From positions 1 through 8,095 of the forward strand of contig RGNC01000087.1 of the NCBI GenBank assembly GCA_010029175.1: DNA of 8,095 nt, written 5' to 3'. The stretch comes from Synechococcaceae bacterium WB8_1B_136. GTDB taxonomy: Bacteria > Cyanobacteriota > Cyanobacteriia > PCC-6307 > Cyanobiaceae. Position numbers and translations under genes: made by a program. The notes under the pieces were generated by a model. It searched no databases. It saw nothing but the letters and a program-made list of their open reading frames with translations, and was not told where the DNA came from. Positions 6,304 through 8,095 of this stretch are shown here, piece by piece (the stretch's first letter is position 1; every line of letters starts with the position of its first letter).

Positions 6304-6417
6304 TCAGCCGCCCAGGGCGCTGCCGCGGCGGTATTGGTTCCAGGCGGCCACGAACAGACCCACAAGGGTGACGGGAATCAGACCGAGCACGATGCCGCAG
6401 AGCAGGGGTTCGATCAT
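6304..6417 (-). CDS. petG: Cytochrome b6f complex subunit PetG
   Basis: A 37-residue single-span membrane peptide, MIEPLLCGIVLGLIPVTL and onward, ending QYRRGSALGG. It matches PetG in length and sequence: the MIEPLL start, a hydrophobic helix (about 4-26) with an internal proline, and a basic stromal/cytoplasmic tail. PetG is a small subunit needed for assembly and stability of the cytochrome b6f complex in the thylakoid membrane. The start is the ATG at 6417-6415; an upstream in-frame start would add about 36 residues unlike any PetG. It lies antisense between two plus-strand genes, 1 nt from the end of rsmD and 76 nt from the cytM-like start. It is the only plus/minus interruption between trxA and chlH. 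Confidence 0.96.
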   Translation of the reverse strand: MIEPLLCGIVLGLIPVTLVGLFVAAWNQYRRGSALGG

Positions 6418-6493
6418 GGGTGCTGGAATTCCGACGGGCGTTGCACAATTCTCCCACGGCCCCGGCGGCCTTCGTGACCAAGCCACACCAACC
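6418..6493. promoter_or_regulatory. Divergent petG / cytM intergenic region
   Basis: These 76 nt separate the petG start from the chosen cytM GTG and should carry the petG promoter and possibly one for cytM. Two overlapping -10-like hexamers share the AT-rich core near 6444-6453: CACAAT on the plus strand (6444-6449) and GAGAAT on the minus strand (6453-6448), each matching 4 of 6 consensus positions. No good -35 was found for either. If both are used, expression of the two electron-transport genes would be mutually constrained. Confidence 0.3.
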
Positions 6494-6880
6494 GTGACCG
6501 GCCAGCTGACCGAGCCCACCCCCAATCCGCGCCGGCGGGGCCTGATCTCGGCCCTGGTGTTGCTGGCGGCCAGCTGCGTGGTGGTGGCGCTCGCCGTTGT
6601 GCTGCCCGCGGCCCGCAGTGATCCCTACAGCCGCAACACCCTGCAGCTGGCGGGCTCTCCGCAGCGGGGCGAGCAGCTGTTCCTGATCAACTGCGCCGGC
6701 TGCCACGGCATCGCGGCCCAGGGGCTGGTGGGCCCCAACCTCCACGGCGTGGGGAGCCGCAAGAACAGCCGCCAGCTGATCCAGCAGGTGGTGAGCGGTC
6801 GCACCCCCCCGATGCCGCGATTCCAGCCTGAGCCCCAGGCCATGGCCGACCTGCTGGCCTACTTGCGCACCTTGGCATGA
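6494..6880 (+). CDS. cytM: Membrane-anchored c-type cytochrome, CytM-like
   Basis: A 128-residue monoheme class I cytochrome c with an N-terminal anchor. Residues 1-15 are hydrophilic with RRR at 13-15, residues 16-38 form a membrane segment, then DPYSRNTLQLAG (43-54) leads to the heme site CAGCH (Cys67, Cys70, His71). QGLVGPNL follows (76-83), and PPMPRF (105-110) supplies Met107 as the likely second heme ligand. This layout, short anchored and ending in QAMADLLAYL, fits cyanobacterial cytochrome cM, proposed to act in thylakoid or plasma-membrane electron flow and to moderate respiration or photosynthesis. The GTG at 6494 is chosen because it places the anchor near the N-terminus; an in-frame ATG at 6416 would add 26 unlikely residues and overlap petG. 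A cysteine at 28 gives a lipobox-like LLAASC, but the hydrophobic run continues past it. The stop overlaps the next ORF by 4 nt (ATGA). Confidence 0.85.
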   Translation: MTGQLTEPTPNPRRRGLISALVLLAASCVVVALAVVLPAARSDPYSRNTLQLAGSPQRGEQLFLINCAGCHGIAAQGLVGPNLHGVGSRKNSRQLIQQVVSGRTPPMPRFQPEPQAMADLLAYLRTLA

Positions 6881-7350
6881 GGCTGGCCCTGGTGCTGGTG
6901 GAACCGGCCGGAGCACTCAATGTGGGCAGCGTGGCCAGACTCTGCGCCAATTTCGGCGTGGCGGAGCTGCGCTTGGTGGCCCCCCGCTGCGACCATCTCG
7001 GGGAAGAGGCTCGCCGCATGGCGGTTCATGGCGGTGGCCTGCTGGAGGCCGCCAGGCTGTTTCCTGATCTGGCGGCCGCCCTGGCGGATTGCCGCCGGGT
7101 GGTGGCCACCAGTGGCCGCATCGAGCGCGAGGAACTGCCCCTCTGCAACCCCGGCGAGGCCCTGGGCTGGCTGGTGAACACCCGCGGCCTCACCGAACTG
7201 GTGATCCTCAACGTGGGGCTCAGCCTCGGGGTGATCAGCACAACCCTGTTCAGTATCGGCGTGCTGATGGCCATCACCACCACCTTGATGACGGGCCCCC
7301 TGCTGGAGCGTCTCGGCTATCGCCGTCAAGACCCTGCCCAGGCCCTGTAA
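6877..7350 (+). CDS. Chimeric ORF: N-terminal half of TrmJ/SpoU-type RNA methyltransferase joined in frame to C-terminal end of a CPA2-type cation:proton antiporter
   Basis: A 157-residue reading frame made of two unrelated parts. Residues 1 to about 94 look like the start of a SPOUT (TrmJ/TrmH-like) methyltransferase: LVLVEPAGALNVGSVARL (5-22), NFGVAELRLVAP (25-36), the ARRMAVHG segment (45-52) and VVATSGR (75-81). The later SPOUT motifs that form the knot and bind SAM are missing. Residues about 95-148, from EALGWLVNTRGL to LLERLGY, read as the last one or two membrane segments of a CPA2 (Kef/NapA-type) antiporter, including the family's NTRGL-x-EL motif (101-108). The antiporter's transport core is missing. 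The join lies around 7145-7175. Neither half should keep its family's activity, so this is probably a deletion remnant or assembly artefact, although the frame is open and codon use is normal. It starts in an ATGA overlap with cytM, as an intact methyltransferase gene would. Confidence 0.75.
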   Translation: MRLALVLVEPAGALNVGSVARLCANFGVAELRLVAPRCDHLGEEARRMAVHGGGLLEAARLFPDLAAALADCRRVVATSGRIEREELPLCNPGEALGWLVNTRGLTELVILNVGLSLGVISTTLFSIGVLMAITTTLMTGPLLERLGYRRQDPAQAL

Positions 7351-7421
7351 CGCCTTGCCGGGTGAGCTCGCGCAGGCGCCCGGGGCTTCGTAGGCTCCTT
7401 CACATTGCTCAATCCGCGCGC
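7351..7421 (+). promoter_or_regulatory. Leader region of chlH
   Basis: The 71 nt between the chimeric ORF and chlH should contain the chlH promoter if chlH is transcribed separately. A GC pairing of CCGGG (7358-7362) with CCCGG (7379-7383) encloses a 16-nt loop containing GAGCTC, but no T-tract follows, so I do not call a terminator. No convincing -10/-35 pair or Shine-Dalgarno sequence is visible. Confidence 0.25.
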
Positions 7422-8095
7422 ATGTTCACGCAGGTCCGCTCCGCCTCCCGCCGAGTCAGCCCCGCGGAGGTGAACGGTCGCGCGGTGATGAAGGCCGTGT
7501 ACGTGGTGCTGGAGCCCCAGTACCAGAACGCCCTCACCCAGGCCGCCACCAGTCTGAACGACCAGAACGGCCCCCTGGCCATTGATCTGAGCGGGTACCT
7601 GATCGAGGAGCTGCGCGACCCTGAGAACTACGCCGCCTTCTGCGCCGATGTGGCGGCGGCGGATGTGTTCATCGCCTCGCTGATCTTCATTGAAGACCTG
7701 GCCCAGAAAGTGGTGGAGGCCGTGGCCCCCCACCGCGAACGGCTCAAGGCCGCCGTGGTGTTCCCCTCCATGCCGGAGGTGATGCGCCTCAACAAGCTCG
7801 GCAGCTTCTCGATGGCCCAGCTGGGCCAGAGCAAGAGCGCCATCGCCAGCTTCATGAAAAAGCGCAAGGAGGCCGGCGGTGCCGGCTTCCAGGACGCGAT
7901 GTTGAAGCTGCTCAACACCCTGCCCACGGTTCTCAAATATCTCCCTGTGGAGAAGGCGCAGGACGCCCGCTCCTTCATGCTCAGCTTCCAGTACTGGCTG
8001 GGCGGCACGCCGGACAACCTCAGGAATTTCCTGCTGATGCTGGCCGATAAGTATGTGTTCCCCAGGGGCGAGAGCGGCCGCCCCGAACTGCAGGT
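7422..8095 (+). CDS. chlH: Magnesium chelatase subunit H, N-terminal 224 residues (partial, cut by window edge)
   Basis: ChlH is the large porphyrin-binding subunit of Mg-chelatase; with ChlI and ChlD it inserts Mg2+ into protoporphyrin IX at the first committed step of chlorophyll synthesis. The visible part begins MFTQVRSASRRVSP and has VYVVLEPQYQNALTQAA (27-43), SGYLIEELRD (57-66), the block VVFPSMPEVMRLNKLGSFS (around 108-126), KKRKEAGGAGFQDAM (146-160) and FQYWLGGTP (187-195). These are near-invariant in cyanobacterial ChlH. The region corresponds to the N-terminal DUF3479 domain and the beginning of the CobN/Mg-chelatase domain. A full-length ChlH is about 1,330 residues, so roughly five sixths lies beyond the window. 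The ATG at 7422 matches the usual ChlH start. No disruption is seen in the visible part. It is the first gene after the suspected deletion junction. Confidence 0.97.
   Translation, partial: MFTQVRSASRRVSPAEVNGRAVMKAVYVVLEPQYQNALTQAATSLNDQNGPLAIDLSGYLIEELRDPENYAAFCADVAAADVFIASLIFIEDLAQKVVEAVAPHRERLKAAVVFPSMPEVMRLNKLGSFSMAQLGQSKSAIASFMKKRKEAGGAGFQDAMLKLLNTLPTVLKYLPVEKAQDARSFMLSFQYWLGGTPDNLRNFLLMLADKYVFPRGESGRPELQ

Noticed and set aside
6542..6580. Lipoprotein signal in the CytM-like protein (LLAASC, Cys28)
   Set aside because: The hydrophobic run continues about ten residues past the cysteine and the -3 position is alanine, so a membrane anchor is the better reading.

Overview
The window is chromosomal DNA of a GC-rich unicellular cyanobacterium, most likely of the Cyanobium/Synechococcus picocyanobacterial group. 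Three genes are specific to oxygenic phototrophs: petG (cytochrome b6f), chlH (Mg-chelatase large subunit) and a CAAD/CURT1-type membrane protein. A CBS-less GuaB3-type IMP dehydrogenase and a CytM-type membrane cytochrome c fit the same group. The genus is inferred from GC content and protein resemblance; no marker gene was compared.

Layout. The 5' end of gyrA (minus strand, cut by the window edge) diverges across 45 nt from a plus-strand run: a DUF39/HcyBio-family protein, a CAAD-domain membrane protein and guaB3. guaB3 is followed by two hairpins, the second resembling an intrinsic terminator, in a 210-nt spacer. Then comes trxA, followed by a LOG-family (TIGR00730-like) nucleotide hydrolase, hisH and rsmD; the last three are joined by 4-nt ATGA overlaps. 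petG lies on the minus strand with its stop 1 nt from the stop of rsmD, and diverges from a cytM-like gene. cytM overlaps by 4 nt a short ORF that is a chimera. Last is the 5' sixth of chlH, cut by the window edge. No spacer exceeds 210 nt. No tRNA, rRNA, insertion sequence or CRISPR array was seen.

Most genes are housekeeping: DNA topology (gyrA), guanine nucleotide synthesis (guaB3), thiol redox (trxA), histidine synthesis (hisH), 16S rRNA methylation (rsmD), photosynthetic electron transport and thylakoid structure (petG, cytM, CAAD protein) and chlorophyll synthesis (chlH).

The most notable feature is the ORF at 6877-7350. Its first ~95 codons read as the N-terminal half of a TrmJ/SpoU-type RNA methyltransferase, and its last ~60 codons read as the C-terminal end of a CPA2-type cation:proton antiporter, joined in frame. 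This looks like the scar of a deletion between two formerly adjacent genes, or an assembly collapse. Other points of interest are a DUF39 protein lacking the cysteines expected of the sulfur-transfer members of its family, and a LOG gene with no ATG or GTG start in the place where its homologous N-terminus seems to begin.
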